The notes beneath the pieces were generated by a model. That model had not been told where the DNA came from. It was given only the letters and a program-made list of their open reading frames with translations, and searched no databases. The position numbers were made by a program, and so were the translations under genes. 64,000 nucleotides of DNA from Heliomarina baculiformis (GTDB taxonomy: Bacteria > Pseudomonadota > Alphaproteobacteria > Rhodobacterales > Rhodobacteraceae), in NCBI RefSeq assembly GCF_019966545.1, contig NZ_JAIMIC010000013.1:35348-99347 (forward strand). The letters are read 5' to 3'. This document shows positions 55,819 through 64,000 of the stretch, piece after piece (the stretch's first letter is position 1; the number at the start of each line of letters is the position of its first letter).

Positions 55819-55845
55819 GTTCTATCCTCCCGGGGGGGATAGAAC
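55819..55845. promoter_or_regulatory. Operator of the FrmR/RcnR-type repressor
   Basis: GTTCTATCC and its exact complement GGATAGAAC flank a C/G tract TCCCGGGGG. Inverted repeats around a G/C tract are the classic targets of RcnR/DmeR/FrmR repressors. It lies between the divergent His-rich gene and the repressor gene, so it should control both. Confidence 0.8.
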
Positions 55846-55851
55846 TACTTT

Positions 55852-56112
55852 ATGACAAAACATCCAGTCCATGCAACCCATCCCGCCCTTGTCGCCCGGC
55901 TGAAACGCGCTGACGGCCATTTGCGCGCCGTGATCGAAATGATCGAGGCGGGCAAACCCTGTCTGGAGATTGCTCAGCAGATGCAAGCGGTCGAAAAGGC
56001 CGTGACGAACGCCAAGCGTGCGCTGATCCATGATCACATGGACCATTGTATTGACGTTGAAAGTTCTGAAACTGATCGCGCAGAGTTGCGGGCGATCGCC
56101 CGATATCTCTGA
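55852..56112 (+). CDS. CsoR/RcnR-family metal-sensing repressor, probable Ni/Co type
   Basis: An 86-residue all-helical repressor: R-L-K-R-A-D-G-H-L-R, Cys in K-P-C-L-E (about 36), and H-D-H-M-D-H-C (about 60-66). The CsoR copper ligand pattern is C-H-C; the added His at this helix fit RcnR/DmeR-like nickel-cobalt sensors. Being beside HupE and a His-tailed MFS exporter supports that. It probably binds the operator overlapping its own leader. Confidence 0.9.
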   Translation: MTKHPVHATHPALVARLKRADGHLRAVIEMIEAGKPCLEIAQQMQAVEKAVTNAKRALIHDHMDHCIDVESSETDRAELRAIARYL

Positions 56113-56120
56113 GGCCGACC

Positions 56121-57434
56121 ATGCTCGATATTCTCTCCGACCGCACTTATCGGCACCTCTTTCTGGCGCAAGTCGTAGCCCTTCTGGGTACCGGACTCGC
56201 CACAGTCGCACTCGGCCTGCTCGCCTTTGATCTTTCGGGCGACGGGGCGGCGCTGGTCCTCGGCACAGTCTTCACCATCAAGATGGTTGCTTATGTGGGC
56301 ATCGCGCCCATTGCAGGGGCTTTCGCAGACCGCGTGCCGCGCCGCGCGCTTCTGGTGATGCTCGATCTGGTGCGTGCCGGTGTCGCCCTCGCACTGCCCT
56401 TCGTGACCGAGGTCTGGCAGGTCTACGTCCTGATCTTCCTTCTTCAATCGGCTTCCGCCGCCTTCACGCCGACCTTTCAGGCCACGATCCCGGACGTTCT
56501 GCCCGAAGAGGCGCGCTATACCCGCGCGCTGTCGCTGTCGCGGCTGGCCTACGATCTGGAAAACATCGTCAGCCCGACGCTGGCGGCCCTTCTGCTCGCG
56601 GTGATGTCCTACAATTCACTTTTCCTCGGAACGGTCCTCGGTTTCGCCGCATCGGCCCTTCTGGTTGCTTCGATCGTGCTGCCGAGTCCCCGCCCATCCG
56701 AGCCGCGCGGTGTCTATGACCGCACAACGCGCGGCATCCGCATCTATCTGGCCACGCCGCGCTTGCGCGGGCTCTTGGCATTGAACCTCGCGGCGGCAGG
56801 TGCGATGGTGCTGGTCAATACCGTCATTCTTGTGCGCGGCTCGCTCGGCCTTTCGGAAAGTGCTCTGGCCTGGACGATGTTCGCCTTCGGCGCAGGGTCG
56901 ATGATCGCCGCGCTGGTCCTGCCGCGTGTTCTCGATGTGTTGCCGGACCGGCCCGTTATGTTCGGCGGAGCCGCGCTGATGGTGGCTACTCTGGTCGGTC
57001 TGGCGTTGACGGTCCTTGGAGCAGGCCTTGGCTGGTCCATCCTTCTGACAGCCTGGCTGCTAGTGGGGTTGGGGTATTCCACCGTTCTCACCCCCTCGGG
57101 CCGGTTGCTGCGCCGTTCCGCCCACGCCGGGGACCGCCCGGCACTCTTCGCGGCGCAATTCGCGCTGTCCCACGCCTGCTGGCTTGTGACCTATCCGCTG
57201 TCGGGATGGCTGCTGACAGTCTATGGTGTCGTTCCCGCACTGATCGGACTGGCCCTCATCGCCGCCTTCGGAATGCTCGCAGCGCTGAAACTCTGGCCGT
57301 CCGGCGATCCCGTTGAGCTTGAGCACACCCACGATAATTTGCCACTCGACCATCCCCACCTAAGGGGACATCGCAGGCACAGCCATGCCTTGATCATTGA
57401 CGAGAGCCATCCTCGCTGGGCCACGCATTTATAA
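56121..57434 (+). CDS. MFS exporter with His-rich C-terminus (NreB-like)
   Basis: A 437-residue major facilitator with twelve helices, the A-D-R-V-P-R-R loop after helix 2, and a His-rich tail (HTHDNLPLDHPHLRGHRRHSH). Nickel/cobalt exporters of the NreB type share that tail. It starts eight bases after the repressor stop, forming a repressor-exporter operon. Substrate is inferred from context and tail. Confidence 0.87.
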   Translation: MLDILSDRTYRHLFLAQVVALLGTGLATVALGLLAFDLSGDGAALVLGTVFTIKMVAYVGIAPIAGAFADRVPRRALLVMLDLVRAGVALALPFVTEVWQVYVLIFLLQSASAAFTPTFQATIPDVLPEEARYTRALSLSRLAYDLENIVSPTLAALLLAVMSYNSLFLGTVLGFAASALLVASIVLPSPRPSEPRGVYDRTTRGIRIYLATPRLRGLLALNLAAAGAMVLVNTVILVRGSLGLSESALAWTMFAFGAGSMIAALVLPRVLDVLPDRPVMFGGAALMVATLVGLALTVLGAGLGWSILLTAWLLVGLGYSTVLTPSGRLLRRSAHAGDRPALFAAQFALSHACWLVTYPLSGWLLTVYGVVPALIGLALIAAFGMLAALKLWPSGDPVELEHTHDNLPLDHPHLRGHRRHSHALIIDESHPRWATHL

Positions 57435-57580
57435 GCCGCAGCAAGAGACGAAGACTGGACACGGGCGGTTCGTTTTCATCCATGCGGACATTCGTGCTTC
57501 GAGCAAAATTCATCAAAGTGGGCTCGATGCGCGAATTGTCTGCAAGTTTGGCGGACAGAAGCGTTGACTCTAACATAAAC

Positions 57581-57596
57581 TGTCGGCCCCCCGACA
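57581..57596 (-). terminator. Short GC hairpin after the DUF1612 gene
   Basis: TGTCGG-CCCC-CCGACA, a perfect six-base stem, 11 bases past the DUF1612 stop and followed on that strand by a T-rich GTTTATGTT. Probable terminator; alternatively a transposon-end remnant since TGTC ends are common. Confidence 0.5.
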
Positions 57597-57607
57597 AAGA
57601 GCACGGC

Positions 57608-58624
57608 TTAAGTTGCGACCCTCCACATCCGATACCGCCCCTGCCCCGTCATCTCGTGGATCAGACCACGCGCTTCCATCCAAGCAAGGTTGCGCTGGAT
57701 GGCAGCCCGGCTGGCGCCGATCAGGGCCTCGGCCATCGGAGCGGACACGAGCGGCCATTCGGTAAGTACCGCGCACAAGGCCGGGGGCGTGCGGCCGGAA
57801 AGCGGGCTCATCTCGGCTTCCGCCCTCGCCGACCATGCCTCGATATCATCGAGGTGACGCATTGCGGTCAGGCATGCGGTCTCCATCCCGTCAAGCCAAC
57901 GAGACAGACGGTCAGCGGGTGGGCCACCGGAGCGCAATCCTCCTGCCCCGCCCATGGCCAAAGGCGCGAAGAGCGCCCCCTTGCCCTCACTGGCCACGAT
58001 CCGTGCGGCTGTGACCGCCGCTTCCATCCGGTCGCCGTGCTGCCCGAGGCCCGCGAGACTCCAGAGATGGAAGCCCATGCAAGCGCGCGTGACTGGGTGA
58101 AGATCGGCGGCTTGCGCCATAAGATCGAGCCAACCGCCCGCGCGTTCCGCGAACGGTTCGGCTTCAACGCCGAGGTTCTCGGGGTCGCGGCGGTCGAGGA
58201 AGGCGGACAGGTCCACTTCCGGTCCAAGGCCGCCTGTAAGACGCCGCACTGCCCATCCGACACGCGCGAGCGCCGCGGTGTCGTCCTGCACGCCGGACAA
58301 GCGCATGGATTTCCAGAGCGCCAGCCGATCCGGGCCAATTCGGTCGCCTACAAACCAGCTGAGGTCTGCCGCCTCCATCAGCGCGAGCCTGTGCCGCCAA
58401 CCTTTCGGGCCACGGCGCAGCCGGTCGTCCAGCGCGCCGATCCGGCCAGCCACACGGGCGAGACGCGCGGCATTGCCCGCCTCTGCCTTCCGCCAATCGT
58501 CGAGGACTGCGGTTTCACGAAGCTCTGCCCTAGGTCCGGGCGGCAGATAATCTGGCTCCTCGTCCATCGGACCGGGCAGGAACCACAGGTCGTCCTCAGT
58601 GTCGCAATTGCTTTGCCGTTTCAT
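57608..58624 (-). CDS. DUF1612 (RHE_PE00001-family) helix-turn-helix protein
   Basis: A 338-residue protein with a long helical N-terminal domain and a C-terminal winged-helix-like HTH (ALIGASRAAIQRNLAWMEARGLI, then GRYRMWRV). I recognise the DUF1612/RHE_PE00001 layout of alphaproteobacterial plasmids; function unknown, DNA binding likely. ATG 58624 is preferred to TTG 58627. It is divergent from tniA across 144 bases. Confidence 0.8.
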   Translation of the reverse strand: MKRQSNCDTEDDLWFLPGPMDEEPDYLPPGPRAELRETAVLDDWRKAEAGNAARLARVAGRIGALDDRLRRGPKGWRHRLALMEAADLSWFVGDRIGPDRLALWKSMRLSGVQDDTAALARVGWAVRRLTGGLGPEVDLSAFLDRRDPENLGVEAEPFAERAGGWLDLMAQAADLHPVTRACMGFHLWSLAGLGQHGDRMEAAVTAARIVASEGKGALFAPLAMGGAGGLRSGGPPADRLSRWLDGMETACLTAMRHLDDIEAWSARAEAEMSPLSGRTPPALCAVLTEWPLVSAPMAEALIGASRAAIQRNLAWMEARGLIHEMTGQGRYRMWRVAT

Positions 58625-58768
58625 CAAAAAGTTCTTACAGGATTCCAGTAGGATGAAGCGTAATCCGACGTGGTATTTTACGTTTCGATTTCAATTTTTA
58701 GCTCGCGTTTCAACAAGCGAGAACATGGGGCAGAAGATGGGGTTTAGAAACCGTGGAGCGGCGGGTTC

Positions 58769-60403
58769 ATGACGCTGCGCGAAAACGAAGCGTCTGACGA
58801 GGCTTGGGCCAAGGCAACGCGTATCGCGCGAGAGCTGGATCGCATTTTGGACGGGCAAGAGCCTATGCGCACCGCAGTTTCTCGGGCCGCATCCGAATTG
58901 CGTCTCTCGACGCGCCAAGTCTACAACCACCTGCGCCGATATCGTACCGAACATCGGGTGTCTTCGCTGTTGCCAAAGACAGGTGGAGCTAGGCGCGCGA
59001 GGATCAGCCCGGCTGTTGAGGAAATCATTTCGGCAACCCTTCGGGAGATGTGGCTTCAGCCCGAGCAACCGGACCTTGCGCCGATTGTCGATGAAATCCG
59101 CACCCGTTGTGACAGCGAGGGTCTTGATCCGCCTGCCTATGTCACCGTTTCCAAGCGTATCCCACGACTGTTCACGCCCGAGGAGATTGCACGACGGCGA
59201 CATTCAGGAGGAAAAAACCTACGGCGCCTGAAACCCCGCCCAGGTTATATCCGGGCCAACCACGCACTCGATGTCGTCCAGATAGACCATACCCCCGCCG
59301 ACATCCAGTTTGTGGAAGTCATCGATGGTCAGGGCATCTATGTTGGACGCCCCTATTTCACCATCGCAGCTGATGTTGCAACAAGCGCGATTATCGGCTT
59401 CTGCCTGACCCTTGAGCAGCCCTCACGCTTGTCGGTCGCCCTCTGTCTGGCGCAGGCGATGTGCCGCAAGGAGGACTGGCTGGCAGCGCGCGACATCAAT
59501 CATTCCTGGCCGATGTTTGGCCGCCCGAAGATGGTCGTCGTGGATTCCGCCATGGAATTCAGAAGCACCAGTTTCATCCTGGGTTGTGCCGAGTACGGGA
59601 TTGCAATTCAAAGCCGGAACAAGGGGACCGTCCATCGTGGCGGGGTTGTCGAACGACTTCTAGGCAAGGTGAATACGGTGCTGCGCTCCCTGCCTGGCAA
59701 GACCGGGCGTTCCATCGCGGATCGGGGTGAGTATCTGTCCGAAGACCGTGCGAGGCTCAACTTTGCAGACCTCGAACGCTGTATCGCGCTGGCGATTATC
59801 GATCACAATCTTAGCCAGAATGAACGCAAGCTGACAGTCCCGACCAATGAATGGGAACGAAAATGCCGTCAGCCGGACGGCCCGGAAGACAACCCTTTCG
59901 ACGTTCTGCTCAGCTTTCTCCCGAACAAGACACGCAGGATTTCACCTCAAGGTGTCAGCCTGTTTGCCAACGACTATTTCGATCCATGGTTGGGCCCGTT
60001 GGTCGCCCGCCGTGATCGATTGGGTGCTCTCGATGTTCGTTATGATCCTCGGGACATTAGTCACATCTACATCAAGGATCCCGATACAGGAGCCTGGCGC
60101 CCTGTGGAGCGGCGGGATGGACTGCTTGAGGCGGTCACCGTCTGGCAGCACAGGGCCGAGAGAAGCCGAGCGCGCGAAACCGGCCGACGCCCGATCGAGG
60201 AGAAGACCGCGATCCGCCGCGAAATCGCGGCGACGGTAGATGCCTCGGCATCGAAGAAGCAAAGGCTGAAGGAAGTCGCACGGGCCAGGCATGCGGCTCA
60301 TGCGCCGAAACCCTACCAGAGCCTCACTTCTTCCCCGACACCAATCCGCGAAACACCTGACCCTGAGCGCCCGCGCCGCGTCTTTCCGGTTGAGGATTGG
60401 TGA
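58769..60403 (+). CDS. tniA: TniA-type DDE transposase (Mu transposase family)
   Basis: A 544-residue integrase. N-terminal HTH (residues about 30-65, LSTRQVYNHLRRYR), rve core with first Asp in D-V-V-Q-I-D-H-T (about 173), second in V-V-V-D-S-A-M-E-F (about 258) and Glu in G-G-V-V-E-R-L-L-G (about 292), then the Mu-transposase C-terminal beta barrel and a basic tail. It cuts and joins transposon ends. Stop is one base before tniB. Confidence 0.93.
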   Translation: MTLRENEASDEAWAKATRIARELDRILDGQEPMRTAVSRAASELRLSTRQVYNHLRRYRTEHRVSSLLPKTGGARRARISPAVEEIISATLREMWLQPEQPDLAPIVDEIRTRCDSEGLDPPAYVTVSKRIPRLFTPEEIARRRHSGGKNLRRLKPRPGYIRANHALDVVQIDHTPADIQFVEVIDGQGIYVGRPYFTIAADVATSAIIGFCLTLEQPSRLSVALCLAQAMCRKEDWLAARDINHSWPMFGRPKMVVVDSAMEFRSTSFILGCAEYGIAIQSRNKGTVHRGGVVERLLGKVNTVLRSLPGKTGRSIADRGEYLSEDRARLNFADLERCIALAIIDHNLSQNERKLTVPTNEWERKCRQPDGPEDNPFDVLLSFLPNKTRRISPQGVSLFANDYFDPWLGPLVARRDRLGALDVRYDPRDISHIYIKDPDTGAWRPVERRDGLLEAVTVWQHRAERSRARETGRRPIEEKTAIRREIAATVDASASKKQRLKEVARARHAAHAPKPYQSLTSSPTPIRETPDPERPRRVFPVEDW

Positions 60404-60404
60404 A

Positions 60405-61286
60405 ATGACGGATCACCTCCTGGACTCCGCCGCATCACTTCTCGATGCCGGTGACGCGTGCCGCATCGCCCATATCCGGACGGCCCGTTGGATCAGCCAT
60501 CCTGTTGCAAGTCGCGCCCATAACGCCATGCGTCTGCTACTCGATCGGCCAGTAACTTTGCGCCCCAGAGGGCTCTTGCTGACGGGCCCTTATCACAATG
60601 GCAAGACGATGATCGCCGAACGCTTCGCGATTGAACATTTGCGTCAGTCAGAACGTCAAAGGATCTGGGTGATCCAGACCCGAGAAGGTGCCGGACTGTC
60701 TCACTTCTATGCCAGCATTCTTGCCGGGTTGCGCGCGCCTCAGGCCTCTGGTTGGCGAAGCCTGTCGCGCGCGGGCGAGCAGGTGGATCATTTGCTGGAC
60801 AGCTTGAAACCCCGCCTGCTCATCTTCGATGAGTTTCACAGCGCCCTTCGAGGGCGCCGACAGGACGTGAAATCTATCTTTTCGTTCCTGCGCCGCATCG
60901 CAAGTGTCCACGATATCTCGCCCGTACTGGTCGGCGAGGTTGCGGTCTATGACGCGGTACACGACACCGAGGAGATGGGATCGCGGTTCGATACGATCCC
61001 TGTTCCCAGATGGGCGTATGACGAGGATTTCGCGACGCTCCTCGATAGTCTTGAAACCTGCATGCCTCTCGCCCGCGCCTCGGACCTGTCGCGACCGTCA
61101 CTGGCTGAGATCATCCATGAATTGTCAGAGGGCTTGATCGGAGAGGTCGTCGATATCGTGAGCAACGCGGCTATCACGGCGATAAGGAACGGCGAGGAAC
61201 ACATTTCTGAAGCGACCATCGCCTCGCTTGGTTACACGCCCCTGTCGAAACGCCGAAATGCTCCTTTGCGCCGCGAAATGATGTGA
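60405..61286 (+). CDS. tniB: TniB-type AAA ATPase
   Basis: A 293-residue ATPase with Walker A G-P-Y-H-N-G-K-T (about 64-71) and Walker B L-L-I-F-D-E-F-H (about 137-144). TniB/TnsC proteins load the transposase on target DNA. ATG 60405 lies right after the tniA stop. The frame limit at 60291 overlaps tniA and is rejected. Confidence 0.93.
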   Translation: MTDHLLDSAASLLDAGDACRIAHIRTARWISHPVASRAHNAMRLLLDRPVTLRPRGLLLTGPYHNGKTMIAERFAIEHLRQSERQRIWVIQTREGAGLSHFYASILAGLRAPQASGWRSLSRAGEQVDHLLDSLKPRLLIFDEFHSALRGRRQDVKSIFSFLRRIASVHDISPVLVGEVAVYDAVHDTEEMGSRFDTIPVPRWAYDEDFATLLDSLETCMPLARASDLSRPSLAEIIHELSEGLIGEVVDIVSNAAITAIRNGEEHISEATIASLGYTPLSKRRNAPLRREMM

Positions 61287-62317
61287 CCCAGTCTGCGTCC
61301 GAGATCACAGTCACACCTGCGCGCGACTACGGCAATGAGGTGGGGCATGGCTGGCCCGTCGTTGTTGAACCGGCACCCGGAGAGCTGCTGTCGAGCTGGC
61401 TGCATCGGCTGGCCATGGCCAATGGAATTCCACCTCAATATTTTGGGCGGGTTCTGGATGTCGCAGGTGGAGATTGGTCTGCGAAGCTTGACCGTGACCT
61501 TCCCGGGCGAATCCTCAATTTGCTGGTCGAGCGAACGCGGTTGCCTACCGAGGATATTGATGGCTTGGCTTTGAACCGCGACCCGCTGACCCGGTTGCGC
61601 ATGCGGCAGACCACAGGATCAGGAGATGCCCGCGCATCGACCGCCCGGGTCAATCGGCTGCAATATTGCCCGGCATGCCTGAAAGAGGATCGCGCACCGT
61701 TCTTCCGGCGCGGCTGGACTTTGGCGACGCGCGTTTCCTGCTTTCGGCATGGATGCAGCTTGCGCGACCAATGCCCTGCCTGCGGCGGCGGCATTGCGCC
61801 TTCACGACAAAACCGGCTTCTGCGGCAACAATTCTGCGTCTGGTGTGATGCTGATCTCCGAAAACCCACCCTGCCCGCCGAGTATGATGTGCAGCGTCTC
61901 GAACGGCTCATCGACGATTTGCTTCGAATGCATGTTGCGGGACATGGACGGCATGGAAAGACATCCCTGCCCGCCATGCTTGGGGCGGCTTGTTTCACGT
62001 TCAATGGCCAGCCGACGTCAATTTCGCGCTTGCCGCACCGGGTCCGCTACGTATTGTTCCGCCAGTTGGCCGATGGAATGACGCACCTCCAAAAACGTTC
62101 CGTGCATCCTGCAATTGATCTCTGGACCCGCATTGCACGGGCTGCGCCCAAGCATTCCGACTTGGTGGCGTTATTGAGTGCAGAGATCACGTCACAGATC
62201 ACACCGGGAACAAAGACGCGCTCCAGACATCCTGATTTGGCGGACTTACAACAGGTCATCGTTCGCCTTCATTCAAACCGCCGCACATCATTGGCAACGG
62301 CTATGCCTGCGAATTGA
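61283..62317 (+). CDS. tniQ: TniQ-family target-selection protein
   Basis: A 344-residue protein with an N-terminal TniQ block (P-G-E-L-L-S-S-W-L-H-R-L-A, residues about 32-44) and a zinc ribbon pair (C-P-A-C-L...C-F-R-H-G...C-P-A-C-G, then F-C-V-W-C-D). It should guide target choice in Tni transposition. GTG start in GTGA overlaps the tniB stop. Its 3' end overlaps scpB by 17 bases tail to tail. Confidence 0.9.
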   Translation: MTQSASEITVTPARDYGNEVGHGWPVVVEPAPGELLSSWLHRLAMANGIPPQYFGRVLDVAGGDWSAKLDRDLPGRILNLLVERTRLPTEDIDGLALNRDPLTRLRMRQTTGSGDARASTARVNRLQYCPACLKEDRAPFFRRGWTLATRVSCFRHGCSLRDQCPACGGGIAPSRQNRLLRQQFCVWCDADLRKPTLPAEYDVQRLERLIDDLLRMHVAGHGRHGKTSLPAMLGAACFTFNGQPTSISRLPHRVRYVLFRQLADGMTHLQKRSVHPAIDLWTRIARAAPKHSDLVALLSAEITSQITPGTKTRSRHPDLADLQQVIVRLHSNRRTSLATAMPAN

Positions 62318-62900
62318 TGACCCCTGCATCCTCCATCTGCTCCCGATCGGGCAGGTCCTGCAGCGACTCCAGATCGAACGCGACCAGGAACTGCTCCGTC
62401 GTCACATAGGTATAGGGTGCCCCGCGCCGCGGCGACCGTGGCCCGGTGACGATCAATCCACGCGCATGCAATCTTCCGATCAGATCTCGGCTGATCTCTT
62501 TGCCGAAGATGTCTTTCAGGCCGTCCCGTGTGATCGGCTGGTGGTAGGCGATGGCGGCCAGGACAGCGACATCGTATTCGCGCAGATCGAGATCCTGATC
62601 GCCGACATCTGCGGCCGTCCTGATCACCGCCGCATAGGCCGGTCTCGTCCGCAGCATCCAGCCGCCGGCCACCTGCGCCACTTCGAAGGATCGTCCTTCG
62701 AGATCGGCGACCAGGTCTTCGACCAACAGATCGACCGAAGCCCCCTGCCCCACCACGCGCGCGAGGTCCTCGCGCGGCACCGGCGATGCGCTGGCGAAGA
62801 GAACGGCTTCAATCCGCCGCATCCATTCGCGCCAGCGCAATTCGGTTGGCAGATCGTCCAATTCCCGGTCGAGGTCGGTTTCGGCGTGATCTTTGACCAT
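62301..62900 (-). CDS. scpB: ScpB-like segregation/condensation protein
   Basis: A 199-residue protein with two winged-helix domains: R-I-E-A-V-L-F-A-S-A-S-P-V-P at residue about 29, and Y-D-V-A-V-L-A-A-I-A-Y-H-Q-P-I-T-R (about 128), then R-G-L-I-V, the ScpB pattern. ScpB binds ScpA and SMC. No ScpA or SMC is nearby, and coupling to DUF1403 suggests an island-specific version. It starts two bases after the DUF1403 stop. Confidence 0.88.
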   Translation of the reverse strand: MVKDHAETDLDRELDDLPTELRWREWMRRIEAVLFASASPVPREDLARVVGQGASVDLLVEDLVADLEGRSFEVAQVAGGWMLRTRPAYAAVIRTAADVGDQDLDLREYDVAVLAAIAYHQPITRDGLKDIFGKEISRDLIGRLHARGLIVTGPRSPRRGAPYTYVTTEQFLVAFDLESLQDLPDREQMEDAGVINSQA

Positions 62901-62902
62901 GC

Positions 62903-63793
62903 CTAGATCCCGTAAAGGCGGAAGGTGTCACGCCCGGTGAGCTCTCGGGCGACCCCTAACGCCACCAGCCGGTCGCAAAAGCGGCGCGCTGCCCGGTCGG
63001 ACCGCAGTGAGGTAAGCGCGGTAGGGGCAATGGCATCCCGTGCCAGAAAATGGGCCACTGCCTTGTCAGAACCCCTGGCTCGCAGTTTCGGTGCGGCCTC
63101 TTTGAGCCGTGCAGCGCGTCGTTTCAGATCGATGGCCTGGTGCGTTGTCTCAACTGCTGCCTTCCCAATTGCCTGATGACAGGTCAACCGCAACTCCTCG
63201 CCGGTTTTTCGAAGATCACCGCGCTTGAGGCCGAGTGCCAGAAGCGGCAGGACATGGCTCCACCCGAGCGCCTGCGCCAAAGTTGCATCCGCAAGAAGCA
63301 GTGCGGCGGCGAAGTCGCGGGGTCGATCTCCAAGAACGGCCTCCAGGACGGTGGCCGCTTGAGTCACCGGAGCCGCCTTCACCACTTCGAGCCAGGTTGC
63401 GATCTGTTCCGGTTCCAAAGTCGGCAGCGCCCGGTTCAATGCCTTGGCCGCCACCGGCCGTTCCACCGCGCGCCGCCAAGAAAGATAACTCTCGCCCGCT
63501 GGCCCCGGGCTGTCACCCGGCTGCAGAAACGCCAACGCATCCCGCAAGTCTGCCACCCTTTCCGGCCGCCCCGAATGTACCACACAAGCCTCCGCCGCGC
63601 GCAGCGCCAAACTTTCCCGCAACAAGGCTTGGGGGACGTCATCGCGCCCGATCACCAGATGCAGATGCGCGAGCGCCGCGCCCGACAAAAACGCCACATC
63701 TTCATGGGTTTCGGGGCGTGCGGAAGTGACCCAGGGCGGCATCCGAGGTAAGATATCAGGGTCGTCAATGAAGGTCGCTCGAGCATATGCCAT
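62903..63793 (-). CDS. DUF1403-family protein
   Basis: A 296-residue, strongly alpha-helical protein with many Ala/Leu-rich repeats (HEDVAFLSGAALAHLHLVIG near residue 30; VPQALLRESLALRAAEACV near 53) and a C-terminal winged-helix-like end (R-A-A-R-R-F-C-D-R-L-V-A-L-G-V-A-R-E-L-T-G-R-D-T-F-R-L-Y-G). It matches DUF1403, found as a pair with this ScpB in alphaproteobacterial plasmids. Function unknown. No ribosome site is evident before ATG 63793. Confidence 0.85.
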   Translation of the reverse strand: MAYARATFIDDPDILPRMPPWVTSARPETHEDVAFLSGAALAHLHLVIGRDDVPQALLRESLALRAAEACVVHSGRPERVADLRDALAFLQPGDSPGPAGESYLSWRRAVERPVAAKALNRALPTLEPEQIATWLEVVKAAPVTQAATVLEAVLGDRPRDFAAALLLADATLAQALGWSHVLPLLALGLKRGDLRKTGEELRLTCHQAIGKAAVETTHQAIDLKRRAARLKEAAPKLRARGSDKAVAHFLARDAIAPTALTSLRSDRAARRFCDRLVALGVARELTGRDTFRLYGI

Positions 63794-63870
63794 GCCACAA
63801 CACTATCCGATGGCGGCGCTTTGTTCTACCACATACTGTGCTAACCGCCCCGCTTTGCCGTATCCAGTTT

Positions 63871-63897
63871 TGTCCAATAAGTTTGCCTTATCGGACA
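63871..63897. repeat. Imperfect palindrome near the right edge
   Basis: TGTCCAATAAG and CTTATCGGACA form 11-base arms with one mismatch around TTTGC. Arms of this type can be sites for serine recombinases or repressors. It lies in the 78-bp-upstream region of DUF1403, outside any gene I accept. Confidence 0.5.
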
Positions 63898-64000
63898 TTG
63901 AAGAATATGCTCAGCGGCATGTCGGTGTCGTTTTAGTTTCATGGGTGGATTCGGCCGAAATCGCCTCTCTCGTCGAGGAAATTTCCATTTAATCGGTGGA

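Larger units (their letters stand above)
58628..62317 (+). mobile_element. Tn7/Tn5053-like TniA-TniB-TniQ transposition module
   Basis: Three consecutive plus-strand genes encode a DDE integrase (TniA), an AAA ATPase (TniB) and a zinc-finger target-site protein (TniQ). No resolvase gene is present. Clear terminal inverted repeats could not be assigned by eye, so the true ends are unknown; the tniQ stop overlaps the scpB stop, suggesting the module is embedded or extends over ScpB and DUF1403. Confidence 0.75.

Noticed and set aside
63726..63992. 88-codon plus-strand frame at the right edge
   Set aside because: It overlaps the DUF1403 start, has no ribosome site and no recognisable sequence.

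Overview
The window is a GC-rich, densely packed alphaproteobacterial segment, most likely from the Rhodobacterales. The evidence for that placement is the base composition, the many ATGA and TGATG stop/start overlaps, a CutF-like leader gene before a multicopper oxidase, and a ScpB/DUF1403/DUF1612/TniABQ block of the kind carried on plasmids and islands of rhizobia and rhodobacters. I see no rRNA, tRNA or CRISPR array. Spare copies of housekeeping genes (fabI-like, Rieske protein, lgt), three heavy-metal P-type ATPases, many metal-handling genes and a transposition module all point to an accessory plasmid or genomic island rather than core chromosome.

Layout. 0.3-3.3 kb: an unknown membrane protein, an APC permease and a ferric-reductase-like membrane protein. 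3.3-11.1 kb (minus strand): a nucleotide-salvage trio (beta-CASP nuclease-like protein, AMP/thymidine phosphorylase, PRPP-synthetase-like protein) running by overlapping ORFs into a copper ATPase, DUF2933 and an ICMT-like protein. 11.2-18 kb: a broken phospholipase D gene, a CBS-BON protein, an orphan Rieske protein, FabI, a His-rich mini-protein, DUF3141, an unknown protein, a damaged ECF sigma gene and an EamA transporter. 18.3-21.6 kb (plus): an ECF sigma factor, cyclopropane fatty acid synthase and archaeal-type (type II) GAPDH. 21.6-29.4 kb (minus): a CPD-motif metal ATPase leading an arginine deiminase operon (YfcC-type transporter, arcA, arcB, arcC, SDR), with a near-consensus FNR-type box upstream. 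29.5-34 kb: DUF6629 behind a cobalamin-riboswitch-like element, then a third ECF sigma factor with lgt, a VTT membrane protein, DUF302 and an EF-hand protein.

34-57.4 kb is the metal core. On the plus strand lie an OmpR-type two-component system, SHOCT, L,D-transpeptidase, cytochrome c, multicopper oxidase, cytochrome c, copA-cueR, an ion channel, DUF305, a glutaredoxin-MauE fusion and a permease. Divergent from copA is a CopZ-like chaperone. On the minus strand a long operon runs from a CutF-like leader through a second multicopper oxidase, DUF411, two mini-proteins, cytochrome c, two thioredoxin-fold proteins, SCO and CcdA. At 54-57.4 kb a separate nickel/cobalt-type block (HupE, anchor protein, FrmR/RcnR-type repressor, MFS exporter) flanks a perfect 9-bp-arm operator. 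57.6-63.8 kb: DUF1612, TniA-TniB-TniQ, ScpB and DUF1403.

How it works together (inference). Six promoters with the CueR/MerR signature (TTGACC-like -35, 19-bp spacer, dyad in the spacer) sit before copA genes, copZ, an L,D-transpeptidase, DUF305 and the CutF-like gene, so the CueR encoded at 43.4 kb probably controls a dispersed copper regulon. The three ECF sigma factors share a CxC pair in the linker, and two keep a C-terminal Cys cluster, as in copper-sensing CorE proteins, which suggests a second metal-sensing layer. The arginine deiminase, salvage, CFA, GAPDH and DUF3141/FabI genes look like a low-oxygen or stress-survival set physically interleaved with copper defence.
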